From NCBI RefSeq assembly GCF_016592555.1, contig NZ_AP014546.1:682001-746000 (forward strand): DNA of 64,000 nt, given 5' to 3'. This DNA comes from Neptunomonas japonica JAMM 1380 (GTDB lineage: Bacteria > Pseudomonadota > Gammaproteobacteria > Pseudomonadales > Balneatricaceae). Positions 35,947 to 44,270 of the stretch are shown one piece after another (positions within the stretch are counted from its first letter, which is position 1; each line of letters begins with the position of its first letter). A program made the translations under genes and the position numbers. The notes beneath the pieces are model-generated. The model made no database searches, was not told the origin of the DNA, and worked only from the letters and a program-made list of their open reading frames with translations.

Positions 35947-36966
35947 TTAGTTAATGCCTGCGATTTTTCGCATCATGCCCATTATTTCGCTACCCACGAT
36001 TTTTTCCATGTATGGCCATTCGCTGGCATACAATGCTTGTTTTGCTTTTTCCAGCTCTTGGTCATTTAGCTCTACGATTTTAATACCGTGGTCACGTACT
36101 TTTTCCAAATAGCTATTGTCGATGGCTTCTGCTTCTTGCCAAGCCCATTGGAGTGTTTCGTTAGCTGCTGCTTGAATTTTCTCGCGTTCAGCTGCTGGTA
36201 GATCTTCCCACCAGTCTTTATTCACTAACCAGAAAGCATGCTCAAAGTAGTCGCGTGTAAGAATGTAGCTTTCTAGCACATCGCGCATCTGCCAAATTTC
36301 AACAGCAGGACCAAAAGCACGTCCATCAACAGTGCCTAGCTGTAGCCCAGTATAAAGCTCTGAAAAAGGCATAGGAACGGCAGAGAATCCCCAGTTTTTA
36401 AAGCGCTCAACAGCCAGTGGCGTTGGTACTACGCGCATTTTTATGCCTTTAGCATCTTCTGGGAAGTTTGTTGGAACTTTTCCTACACCCTTGCGAATGG
36501 TGATAGAACCAAAGCCAGCAGGAATAATACCTAAAGAGACAAGGTCGTTGTCAGCTAGGATTTTGTTATACACATCAAGCATTGGACCGTTGGGGCCATA
36601 AACTTCACGTGCTTTATCCCAGCTATCTACAACATAGCCCAGCCAAGTTAGGTCTAAACGGCCATCAAATTCAGAAGCACCATACGTCATTGTCATAGGG
36701 ATGACGCCTTGCATGGATTGTTCAAACTGTGAAGTCCAGTCACCTAAGTCACCACCCGGATGATAGTCTGCTGAGTAGCTGGAGTTTTGCGCAGCTAGCT
36801 CGGCCATGAACTTTTCAGATGAGGCGTGAAAAATATGATCGGTTGTCATTGCTTGAGCAAGAATGAAAGTTTCATCTGCTTGTGCTGAGTGAACCGCTGA
36901 AACAGATAGCGCTGCGGCAAGCGCGCAACTTGTGAAAACAGATTTAACGTTGTTCGTAATTGTCAT
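35947..36966 (-). CDS. dctP: TRAP transporter periplasmic solute receptor (DctP family)
   Basis: 339 residues from the ATG at 36966, chosen because AGAGGT lies five bases before it and a signal peptide starts there (SVFTSCALAAALSVSAVHSA); the frame itself is open to 37011. The mature protein has the DctP/TAXI-unlike fold markers IKMRVVPTPLAVERFKNWG (with the carboxylate-binding Arg) and AVPMPFSELYTGLQLGTVDG. It captures the ligand and hands it to DctQM. The upstream region has a 32-bp palindrome and a LysR gene. Confidence 0.93.
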   Translation of the reverse strand: MTITNNVKSVFTSCALAAALSVSAVHSAQADETFILAQAMTTDHIFHASSEKFMAELAAQNSSYSADYHPGGDLGDWTSQFEQSMQGVIPMTMTYGASEFDGRLDLTWLGYVVDSWDKAREVYGPNGPMLDVYNKILADNDLVSLGIIPAGFGSITIRKGVGKVPTNFPEDAKGIKMRVVPTPLAVERFKNWGFSAVPMPFSELYTGLQLGTVDGRAFGPAVEIWQMRDVLESYILTRDYFEHAFWLVNKDWWEDLPAAEREKIQAAANETLQWAWQEAEAIDNSYLEKVRDHGIKIVELNDQELEKAKQALYASEWPYMEKIVGSEIMGMMRKIAGIN

Positions 36967-37071
36967 AGTGACCTCTGGTATTTTTTTTGTATGGTCATTC
37001 CGTGGCTTCAATTTCTGAGAAGCTCGGTGATTTTGCGTTAAGCAGAATGTTGGTTAAATCCTAAATATTTT

Positions 37072-37103
37072 TAATACAGTTAAGTAAATACTTAACTGTA
37101 TTA
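37072..37103. promoter_or_regulatory. 32-bp palindrome between dctP and its LysR gene
   Basis: TAATACAGTTAAGTA (37072-37086) and its exact complement TACTTAACTGTATTA (37089-37103) flank AA. It is AT-rich with no T run, about 106 bp upstream of dctP and 24 bp after the LysR stop. A partial copy, TTAAGTATTT, occurs at 38084-38093 before the LysR gene. Probable operator. Confidence 0.55.
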
Positions 37104-37126
37104 TTCCAGAGATCAGGTTGAATTTA

Positions 37127-38053
37127 TTAGGATTGAGTTGTATCAGTCAGGTTTTCTAGGTAGGTCTGCAAAACTAAATTTGAGCGTGCACCTTTGCGGG
37201 TAATTGCAGAGAATTGAGTTGAATAGTTATACCTTTCAGGAAGTAAGGCGCGCATTTTCCCGGCACCAACCCACTGAGCTGCTAAATGCGCTGGCAAATA
37301 ACCAATGTAGCGCCCGGTGAGAATAAGGAAAGCAATGCCCTCTCTATCGGTGGCTGTTGCCGTGGGCTTTAGTTGTTGGTAGCACGCTTTGATTTCGGGG
37401 GTCTGTGCATAAGCAGGTACGACAGCATCCCATTCATCGAGCGTATTTAAAGCACTGTCTTGTGTTGCAAAAAGCGGGTGCCCTGATGAGCAATAGATCT
37501 GAGATTCTTCTTGGTAAAGCGAAAAGTAGTGTAGGCCTGCAAGTGGGCGTAAATCCGGTACTATTCCAATATGCAAACGTCCATCAAGTACACCTAGTTC
37601 TATTTCGTTGGGCGGAATCATTCGAATATTTACTGTTACATCGGGCCCTTGAGTTTTGAGCGCTGATAACGCGTTAGTAATTCTCATGTGTGGCATAGTG
37701 ACGAGGTTGTCGGTAATGCCAATGTTTAACTCGCCTTTGAGCTGCGTATGTAGTGTGTTGACTTGGGTGCGAAAGTCTTCAATTGATGAGAGCAGCTGCA
37801 GAGTATAGTGATAAATATGTTCGCCTTCTTCTGATAGAGAAAAACCTGATCGTCCACGTTGACAGAGCCGAAAGCCAAGACGGCTTTCTAAATCAGACAT
37901 AGCGATGCTGATAGCCGCTCGGCTAATGTTTAGTTCGACTTCAGCTGCTGAAAAGCCGCCGCACTCTACCACTATTTTGTATATTCGAAGCAAGCGCAGA
38001 TCAATGTCGCTTAGCTGACCTTTAAATTTTATTTTACTCACGGTAATGCTCAT
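37127..38053 (-). CDS. LysR-family regulator of the TRAP operon (probable)
   Basis: 308 residues. The helix-turn-helix (about 15-75) reads GQLSDIDLRLLRIYKIVVEC, then GFSAAEVELNISRAAISIAM. The effector domain is of the common LysR type. It is a clear paralogue of the regulator at 43158: both start GQL(S/A)DIDLRLLR and share the region around CxRGRxGFxLxExGE. It is upstream of, and in the same direction as, dctPQM, with a palindrome in between. The inducer is presumably the TRAP substrate or a product (inference). Confidence 0.9.
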   Translation of the reverse strand: MSITVSKIKFKGQLSDIDLRLLRIYKIVVECGGFSAAEVELNISRAAISIAMSDLESRLGFRLCQRGRSGFSLSEEGEHIYHYTLQLLSSIEDFRTQVNTLHTQLKGELNIGITDNLVTMPHMRITNALSALKTQGPDVTVNIRMIPPNEIELGVLDGRLHIGIVPDLRPLAGLHYFSLYQEESQIYCSSGHPLFATQDSALNTLDEWDAVVPAYAQTPEIKACYQQLKPTATATDREGIAFLILTGRYIGYLPAHLAAQWVGAGKMRALLPERYNYSTQFSAITRKGARSNLVLQTYLENLTDTTQS

Positions 38054-38367
38054 TTATAACGTGTTAGATGTGGTTTTATTTTATTAAGTATTTTCATGTT
38101 ACTTTTTTTCTAACTTAAATGTGAAGTTGAAATCAGACATCTTCACTATGAGTTGTTGCGATTTGGCGTAGGTGGGTTGCTATTATTCAGAAGCTTTCTG
38201 GATATAAAACTATTCAAACAGTGTCTTACTAGTAGAGGCACATTTCTTATATTTTTATCAAAGTAGTTAAGAGTCCGCTTTGCTGCACTGTTTGAATGAT
38301 GAATGGGCTATACTTGTTACAGTGCAGTTTATTATGAAAGTTAGTAGTACAAGATTAGGTATTTGTT
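38054..38367. other. promoter region with a spaced inverted repeat
   Basis: 314 bases between the divergent LysR and cyclic-nucleotide-domain genes, without a coding frame. It holds the TTAAGTATTT half-site (38084-38093) and a perfect 12-bp inverted repeat, ATTCAAACAGTG (38212-38223) and CACTGTTTGAAT (38286-38297), separated by 62 bases. Confidence 0.6.
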
Positions 38368-38850
38368 ATGCAATTACTCACCTATTCGGCCGTTGATAAT
38401 ATTTTCCCCACCGACTTTTGTCGTGAACTTTCTATGTTTGGGGCTCTGACGCAAGATTGTCTTGAATTTCTGCTACAAGAAGGCAATATTTATCAATGTG
38501 AACAAGGGTATACACTGTTCTCCCCCGGTGAAGAGTCAAATTATTTCTATGTGGTATTAAATGGGCGAGTGGGGTTTTCTAGAGCTAAAGGTGACCAACA
38601 GATCTATATTCGTAGCTTCACATCAGGTGAGCAAATCGGCTTTGTTGGGATGATTGGTTTGCATGAACGCAGAGGTTTTGCTGTTGCAGAAGAGCCCACA
38701 TATCTTTTAGAAATTTCATCTGCTTTATTTCATCAAGTTTGTGAAAAGTTTCCTTCAGATTTTGTGGTTTTTCTAATCAATATTACGCGCGAAATGAGTC
38801 GTGAAATCAATCATCTCGATGCACTGTGCGCTGACCTCAATACGCTTTAG
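38368..38850 (+). CDS. single-domain cyclic-nucleotide-binding (Crp/Fnr-like) protein without DNA-binding domain
   Basis: 160 residues made almost entirely of a CAP_ED beta-roll: GYTLFSPGEESNYFYVVLNGRVGFSR, then SFTSGEQIGFVGMIG and RRGFAVAEEPTYLLEIS. The C-terminal helix ends with SREINHLDALCADL. No helix-turn-helix follows. The phosphate-binding cassette lacks the usual Arg-Ser pair, so cAMP binding is doubtful. It may sense another ligand or act by protein contact. Single gene, with a long promoter region containing a spaced inverted repeat. Confidence 0.82.
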   Translation: MQLLTYSAVDNIFPTDFCRELSMFGALTQDCLEFLLQEGNIYQCEQGYTLFSPGEESNYFYVVLNGRVGFSRAKGDQQIYIRSFTSGEQIGFVGMIGLHERRGFAVAEEPTYLLEISSALFHQVCEKFPSDFVVFLINITREMSREINHLDALCADLNTL

Positions 38851-38904
38851 CAGTAGTTCTAGTACTTAGCGTTAGTGGCCTCAAGCTTATGGTATGGGAT
38901 ATAT

Positions 38905-39861
38905 TTAGTCAGGTGCTGCACTATGCTCAAGAGGTCGGACCTTAGCAGGACGTTGTCTGTCTGCTAATTCTGAAATGAGCATGCCTGATATGATTAAACC
39001 AGCGCCAATCATACCTTTTTCACCAAGCGTCTCATCTAAAAATAACCATGCTGATATGTGTGCAAATATTGGTTCTGCTGCAAAAATAAGCGCTACTTTA
39101 TGCGATTCAAGTAGTTTTTGGCTTGCTGATTGTGCCCAAAAGGCATAAGCCGTTCCAAAAACACCTGCAATTAAAACTGCAAGTAACACGATTGGATTAA
39201 ATAGTTGCTCATGCCAAGCGATGGGTGTTGCTTCAGGAAAGTAAAATGCTGGGTTGGGATCAGCTAACGCGGCAAAAGTACTATAAACCGCAACAGCGAC
39301 GAGCTGGACGATACTTAGAGGAATAATCGGTAAGCTATCAACTAAACGGCCAGTGAGCACGATATGTGTGGCAAATGCGAATGCGCATATGAGTACTAGT
39401 ACATCGCCATAATTGAACGCTAAGTTGTCCCCCATTGTTAGTAAATATAAACCGATAGTCGCGGTACAAACACCAATCCACACGGGTCTGCTGACGGCTT
39501 TTCTGAATATGAATAAACCAAGTAGAGGCACCAAGGGTACGTTCAGCCCAGTAATGAACCCGGCATTAGAAACAGAGGTAAATCGTAAACCTTCCGTTTG
39601 TGTATAAAATCCAATAAACAGTAAAAAACCTAATAACAAGCCTGCTGGTATGAGTTTGTTATAGGCTAACGGTGCTTCATTTTTCGCTGAAAACCATAAT
39701 AAAGGCAGTAACGATAGGGCAGCTAAAGCAAAACGGATAGCGTTAAAGGTATGGGTTGGAATCCGGGCGATAGCAAGATCAATCAGAACAAATTCAACTC
39801 CCCAGACCAAGCTAACAAACAGCAACATGACGGTGGCAATACGAGGAGAAGTAATTGTCAT
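38905..39861 (-). CDS. DMT-superfamily (EamA) exporter
   Basis: A 318-residue inner-membrane protein with ten predicted helices in two EamA repeats. Seen: FVSLVWGVEFVLIDLAI, FNAIRFALAALSLLPLLW, and, in the second half, VALIFAAEPIFAHISAWLFLDETLG. The family exports amino acids, purines or other metabolites; no substrate can be given. It follows nhaC on the same strand after 128 bp, with a GATTAACA/TGTTAATC dyad between. Confidence 0.9.
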   Translation of the reverse strand: MTITSPRIATVMLLFVSLVWGVEFVLIDLAIARIPTHTFNAIRFALAALSLLPLLWFSAKNEAPLAYNKLIPAGLLLGFLLFIGFYTQTEGLRFTSVSNAGFITGLNVPLVPLLGLFIFRKAVSRPVWIGVCTATIGLYLLTMGDNLAFNYGDVLVLICAFAFATHIVLTGRLVDSLPIIPLSIVQLVAVAVYSTFAALADPNPAFYFPEATPIAWHEQLFNPIVLLAVLIAGVFGTAYAFWAQSASQKLLESHKVALIFAAEPIFAHISAWLFLDETLGEKGMIGAGLIISGMLISELADRQRPAKVRPLEHSAAPD

Positions 39862-39882
39862 GATTATGCACTTCTGTCATGA

Positions 39883-39904
39883 GATTAACATTTTGGTGTT
39901 AATC
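39883..39904. promoter_or_regulatory. GATTAACA-N6-TGTTAATC dyad upstream of the EamA gene
   Basis: Perfect 8-bp inverted repeat around TTTTGG, about 22 bp before the exporter ATG and after the nhaC stop. Either a weak terminator or an operator. Confidence 0.35.
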
Positions 39905-39988
39905 GATGGAATAGATTTAGGCTCAATCACTAATTTTTCATTTGATAAAATCATCTGAAAAACTAGCAAATTGAGCCAGTTTGTAGAT

Positions 39989-41497
39989 TTAAGCCATAAC
40001 AAAACCCAGTACTAACAGTGATGTAAATGCTAAAGCCGCTGCAGTCAAAGCATAGGGGATCTGTGTGAGTGCATGTTGCATTGGTGTGCAGCCCGAGCCT
40101 TGTGATGACAGTACTGTTGAGTCACTGAAGAAGCAGGCGTGGCTGCCAAATGCAGAAGCAGATAAGAGCGCACCAACGGTTAATGGCATCGACATATCAA
40201 ATGCGATTGCCATAGGAATCACAATCGGCAGTGATACTACAAAAACACCCCAGCTAGAACCAGTTGCAAATACGACAGCTGCCATAGAAGCAAACACTAA
40301 GGCTGGCAGCATCTCTTTAGATAAGTAGGGTGTGAGAGAGTCGATGATATAGGGAGTCATGGCGAGTTGATCATTGATCTCTTTTACCATGAAGCCAGCA
40401 CATACCACTGCGATTGGGTGTAGCATGACTTTAAAGCCATCCAGCATAGAGTCTACCAGTTGAGCAAAGCTCAATAGACGCTGCCAGAAATACAACACCA
40501 TAGTAAACATTGACGCGACTAATGCACCTAATAGCAGGTCTATATCGTAGTAAATACTTGCAGCAACCAACACCGCCATTGGCAACAGGAAGTTCATTAA
40601 CCCAATGAGTGGGGAGGTCTTTTTCATCTTAGATGTATCAAAACCATCCACTAAAATACCGGGAGGAATTGTTTTGCCTGCTTTAGCACGTTTTTCAGCC
40701 TGTTTCATTGCACCAAAGTCGCCCAAAATACCTGCGGCGACTAAAAATACAACCAGTAGCGCTAGCCAGCCATAAGCCATGTACGGGATAGAGTCGATAT
40801 AAAGGGACATCCCTTTGCCTTCTGCTGCTGCACCGTTTTCTTCAAGTAAGGCTGCAAAATACACCGCCCATGTTGATACGGGCACAAGGATGCACACCGG
40901 GGCTGCGGTTGAGTCTACTAAAAAGGCGAGCTTTTCACGTGAGATTTTATAGTGATCGGTGAGGTTTTTCATCGATGCAGAAACGGCTAAAGAGTTTAGA
41001 TAATCATCGATAAATACCATGATACCTAATGTGCAGGTTGTAAGCATGGTTCCACGACGTGTTTTAATACGTTTAGCTAGCATTTGGCCAAAGCTGAGCA
41101 CGCTACCGCCGCGCTCTAGCATGTTGATTAGTCCGCCCATCATGCCACACACCAAGACAATCCAGGCAATGGTTTCATTCATAACAACAGAGATAGATAA
41201 GTCGCCTAGCCCGCTGACAATGTTGCTGGGGTCTAGTAATAATAATCCTGCGATAATACCTGCAAAGATAGATTCAAGAGGTTTTTTAGTAATAACAGCG
41301 ACAAATAGGATCAATAGAGCAGGCAGCAGGCTATAAAAACCGTAAGATTCCCCTTCAACATGTTGTGTTGAAAGGTAGGCGAAGAAGGCCATAATGCCAC
41401 CGAAAAATAGTAACCATTTTTGAGGGCTACTCGTAGTCTCTTGTAAGTGTGTTGAGGTGCTATTTTCAATGCTCGGCTGAGCTAAATCTGTACTCAT
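39989..41497 (-). CDS. NhaC-family Na+/H+ antiporter-type transporter
   Basis: 502 residues from the ATG at 41497, chosen for the AAGG eight bases upstream; the frame opens at 41548. It has twelve or so membrane helices and the NhaC-family blocks MNETIAWIVLVCGMMGGLIN, KRIKTRRGTMLTTCTLGIMVFIDDYLNSL (within which FIDDYLN is highly conserved), STAAPVCILVPVSTWAVYF and GSHACFFSDSTVLSSQGSGC. Some members carry lysine, malate/lactate or other amino-acid derivatives rather than only Na+/H+. Being 78 bp after a PuuB-type oxidase suggests an amine-linked substrate (inference). Confidence 0.85.
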   Translation of the reverse strand: MSTDLAQPSIENSTSTHLQETTSSPQKWLLFFGGIMAFFAYLSTQHVEGESYGFYSLLPALLILFVAVITKKPLESIFAGIIAGLLLLDPSNIVSGLGDLSISVVMNETIAWIVLVCGMMGGLINMLERGGSVLSFGQMLAKRIKTRRGTMLTTCTLGIMVFIDDYLNSLAVSASMKNLTDHYKISREKLAFLVDSTAAPVCILVPVSTWAVYFAALLEENGAAAEGKGMSLYIDSIPYMAYGWLALLVVFLVAAGILGDFGAMKQAEKRAKAGKTIPPGILVDGFDTSKMKKTSPLIGLMNFLLPMAVLVAASIYYDIDLLLGALVASMFTMVLYFWQRLLSFAQLVDSMLDGFKVMLHPIAVVCAGFMVKEINDQLAMTPYIIDSLTPYLSKEMLPALVFASMAAVVFATGSSWGVFVVSLPIVIPMAIAFDMSMPLTVGALLSASAFGSHACFFSDSTVLSSQGSGCTPMQHALTQIPYALTAAALAFTSLLVLGFVMA

Positions 41498-41575
41498 GGA
41501 AATACCTTGGTCATTTTTATATTTTTTGGAGCCATTGGCTGTGGGCAATGCAGTTAGGCGCTGTGTTAATAAAAA

Positions 41576-42859
41576 CTAAACGCCTAGTTTATCGCGCATG
41601 TTGTAGTACCAAGCGCCCATGGCAGTATAAGGAATGCGGAAAGTCCGGCCGCCTGGGAAAGGGTATTGAGGAAGGCTTGCAAAAATATCATAACGAGCCG
41701 CTTGCCCCTGAATAGCATCAGAAAGTACTTTTCCAGCGAGGTGTGAAGAGGTAATGCCGTGGCCACTGTAGCCTTGTGCATAGTAGATATTAGTACCGAT
41801 ACGGCCAAATTGAGGCAAACGCATGAGGGTTAATAAAAAGTTACCCGTCCATGCGTAATCAACTTTAACGCCTTTAAGCTGCGGAAATGTTTTTAGCATA
41901 TTCGGCACGATAAGAGACTCAATTTTGCTTGGCTCTCGTGCGCCGTAGGTCACGCCGCCGCCATAAATTAAACGGCCGTCACCGGATAAGCGGAAGTAGT
42001 CCAGTAGGTAGTTGCAGTCTTCTACGCAGTTGTCTTGAGGTAGCAGTTCTTTTTGCTGAGCTTCACTTAGCGGGGCCGTGGTGATGACTTGCGTACCGCA
42101 TGGCATTGCTTTTTGTTCAAGCTTTGGAATGAGCCCGCCGAGGTAAGCGTTACCCGCAACAACAACAAAATCAGCCGTTACGCAGCCGTTTTTAGTATGA
42201 ACTTTGGCTTTACCGCCTTCTTCAACGCGGGTGACTTCGGAGTCTTCATAAATGACTCCACCTAAAGATTCCAGCGCGGCTGCTTCACCTAATACAAGGT
42301 TAAGCGGATGAAAATGGCCACCGCTTTTATCCAGTAAGCCGCCTTCATAGCGTGTAGAACCGACATGCTGTTGAATACTGTCAGCTGAGAGCATTTCTAA
42401 CTGAGTATGCCCGTGCGCTTCCCACAGCTGCTTTTTACTTTCCATTTCTTGCAGTTGTTTAGCATTACAGGCGGCGAATATACCGGCTTCTTTGAGGTCG
42501 CACTGGATGCCGTATTTGCTGATGAAGTGGCGGATTATTTTCCCGCCTTCAAAAGCCATTTTACCCATCTCGGTGCCCGTCTCTTTGCCGTAGTGCTTCT
42601 CGATAAAATCAATATCACGGCTAAAGCTATGGACGATTTGCCCACCGTTACGCCCTGAGGCGCCAAAGCCAATGCGGCTACCCTCAAGTACAACAACCTT
42701 GAAGCCGCTTTCGGCGAGATGTAGTGCTGTAGAAAGTCCGGTGTAACCTGCACCAATAACACAGATGTCTGCAGTAATCTGCTCGCTTAGTGCTGGGCGT
42801 ATGTTCTTATCGTTAGCCGAGGCGGCATAGTAAGACGTTGTGTGTGATGGTGCTGCCAT
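41576..42859 (-). CDS. PuuB-type FAD-dependent oxidase, second copy
   Basis: A 427-residue DAO-family flavoprotein paralogous to the enzyme at 26467. FAD motif ADICVIGAGYTGLSTALHLA, then GASGRNGGQIVHS. Its C-terminal block is WTGNFLLTLMRLPQFGRI and AQGYSGHGITSSHLAGKVL. It should oxidise a gamma-glutamylated amine or similar secondary amine. AGAGG precedes the ATG. First gene of a leftward pair with the NhaC-like transporter and close to gabD, so its aldehyde product may feed GABA catabolism. Two PuuB copies with separate partners suggest different substrates. Confidence 0.85.
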   Translation of the reverse strand: MAAPSHTTSYYAASANDKNIRPALSEQITADICVIGAGYTGLSTALHLAESGFKVVVLEGSRIGFGASGRNGGQIVHSFSRDIDFIEKHYGKETGTEMGKMAFEGGKIIRHFISKYGIQCDLKEAGIFAACNAKQLQEMESKKQLWEAHGHTQLEMLSADSIQQHVGSTRYEGGLLDKSGGHFHPLNLVLGEAAALESLGGVIYEDSEVTRVEEGGKAKVHTKNGCVTADFVVVAGNAYLGGLIPKLEQKAMPCGTQVITTAPLSEAQQKELLPQDNCVEDCNYLLDYFRLSGDGRLIYGGGVTYGAREPSKIESLIVPNMLKTFPQLKGVKVDYAWTGNFLLTLMRLPQFGRIGTNIYYAQGYSGHGITSSHLAGKVLSDAIQGQAARYDIFASLPQYPFPGGRTFRIPYTAMGAWYYNMRDKLGV

Positions 42860-43014
42860 AATAAACCTCTATATCACGACCGGCAGGTAGCTGGTCGATT
42901 TTGGCTTCGGGTGTTTGATAAACCCATCAAGTTACTTGTTCGCCGTCATAACTATTTGGCTGAGGGTTTATATAGCTGAGGCTAATAAAGATACTTTGCA
43001 GGGGATCATTGTTG

Positions 43015-43034
43015 ATATACCCAGTAGGGTATAT
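43015..43034. promoter_or_regulatory. ATATACCC-N4-GGGTATAT dyad
   Basis: Perfect 8-bp inverted repeat around AGTA in the 298-bp region between the second puuB-like gene and the LysR gene. Similar TACCC/GGGTA dyads occur at 9860-9875 and 16471-16486. Confidence 0.4.
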
Positions 43035-43157
43035 TTTATCAAACGTAAAGTAGTAGTGAACTGTACGTGTACGGCATGCCGTTTAGTTTAGTATGGAACG
43101 TTTATCTGGGTATCACTAAAAAAGTGGTGCGCCATCTTGATGTTTCGGTCTTTATCA

Positions 43158-44105
43158 TTAGCTATTTTCTTTTTTTGTACCCGCAATGGATTGTCGAAGG
43201 CATTGATTGAAGATGTTGATTATCAACTCGTTACTACGTTTTTTCCGGGTGATGGCGTGAAAAACATTGGTATAGCCGTATGTGTCAATAAATAAGGGGT
43301 GCATCTGTGCTTCTAACCCCCAGTTTTTGACTAAATGACGAGGAAGAAAGCCTAAGTAGTGGCCGCTTAAAATTAATGTTGCTCGGGATTCCTGATGATG
43401 AGCTTTGGCTTGTTTATTCCAAAGCTTCATATCAGGGTGGGTTTCTCTGCCAGGCATTAACCGAGGGGATTCGACGAAAGGAAACTGCAGTAACTCTTCT
43501 CGTGTGATTTCTTTGTTTTGTTTTTTAAACAGAGGGTGACCTTGTGCGCAATAAAGGCGCATCTCTTCATCAAAGAGTGGCAATGTTTCTAGTTCTGGAT
43601 ACTGGTGCGGTAGAACGGTGATGCCAATATCGACTTGTTTATCCATAACTGCAGTAGTGACTTCATCAGAACTCATAGTGCTGATTTGTACATGTACGTC
43701 GGGGGCTTGCTGCGAAAAACTATCCATAGCATTAACAATGCAGGAGTTGTGAGCTCCTAGCATATGTTCTGCAAAGCCTAAATGAAGTTGTCCAAAAATA
43801 CGGTTGTGTGAGTGATTAATTCGCTGCTTGAATTGCTCTAACGCGCCAACAAGCTCCAGGGTAGCTGCATAAACAACTTCTCCTTGCTCTGTTAGGCGAA
43901 AGCCACCTCGGCCACGCTCGCACAGGTGCATATCCAAACGCTTTTCAAGATCGGAAATATAGTTAGATATGGTTGAGTTAGCGAGATTTAGACGGATTTC
44001 AGCCGCCGTAAATCCTCCTGCATCAACGACTGCAGTGAAAACCCGGAGCAAACGAAGGTCAATGTCAGCTAATTGGCCAGAAATGGCTGCTTTTTTGCGG
44101 CCCAT
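43158..44105 (-). CDS. LysR-family regulator, divergent from gabD
   Basis: 315 residues from the ATG at 44105, supported by GGAGG five bases upstream; the longer TTG frame begins inside that site. The helix-turn-helix contains GFTAAEIRLNLANSTISNYI. Paralogous to the regulator at 37127. It is divergent from gabD and downstream of nothing on its strand, with dyads TTACATTT/AAATGTAA and GATTTAAATC in between. Likely activates gabD and the aminotransferase in response to GABA, succinate semialdehyde or a precursor (inference). Confidence 0.9.
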   Translation of the reverse strand: MGRKKAAISGQLADIDLRLLRVFTAVVDAGGFTAAEIRLNLANSTISNYISDLEKRLDMHLCERGRGGFRLTEQGEVVYAATLELVGALEQFKQRINHSHNRIFGQLHLGFAEHMLGAHNSCIVNAMDSFSQQAPDVHVQISTMSSDEVTTAVMDKQVDIGITVLPHQYPELETLPLFDEEMRLYCAQGHPLFKKQNKEITREELLQFPFVESPRLMPGRETHPDMKLWNKQAKAHHQESRATLILSGHYLGFLPRHLVKNWGLEAQMHPLFIDTYGYTNVFHAITRKKRSNELIINIFNQCLRQSIAGTKKENS

Positions 44106-44143
44106 AATAACCTCCAAGATAAAATTCGGGATGAAAGCAAATA

Positions 44144-44180
44144 TTACATTTGTATATTTAAATGTAAATGGATTTAAATC
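44144..44180. promoter_or_regulatory. TTACATTT/AAATGTAA dyad and GATTTAAATC palindrome
   Basis: Arms 44144-44151 and 44160-44167 around eight bases, then a 10-bp palindrome at 44171-44180, in the LysR/gabD intergenic region. It fits the spaced-dyad form of LysR sites. Confidence 0.45.
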
Positions 44181-44270
44181 ATTATATAAGCCAATGAAAA
44201 ACTGATTTATAAATACACAACATTAAGTGATAGCACGAATTCTAGCTATCGGACTGTCGGAGAAGTGAGC

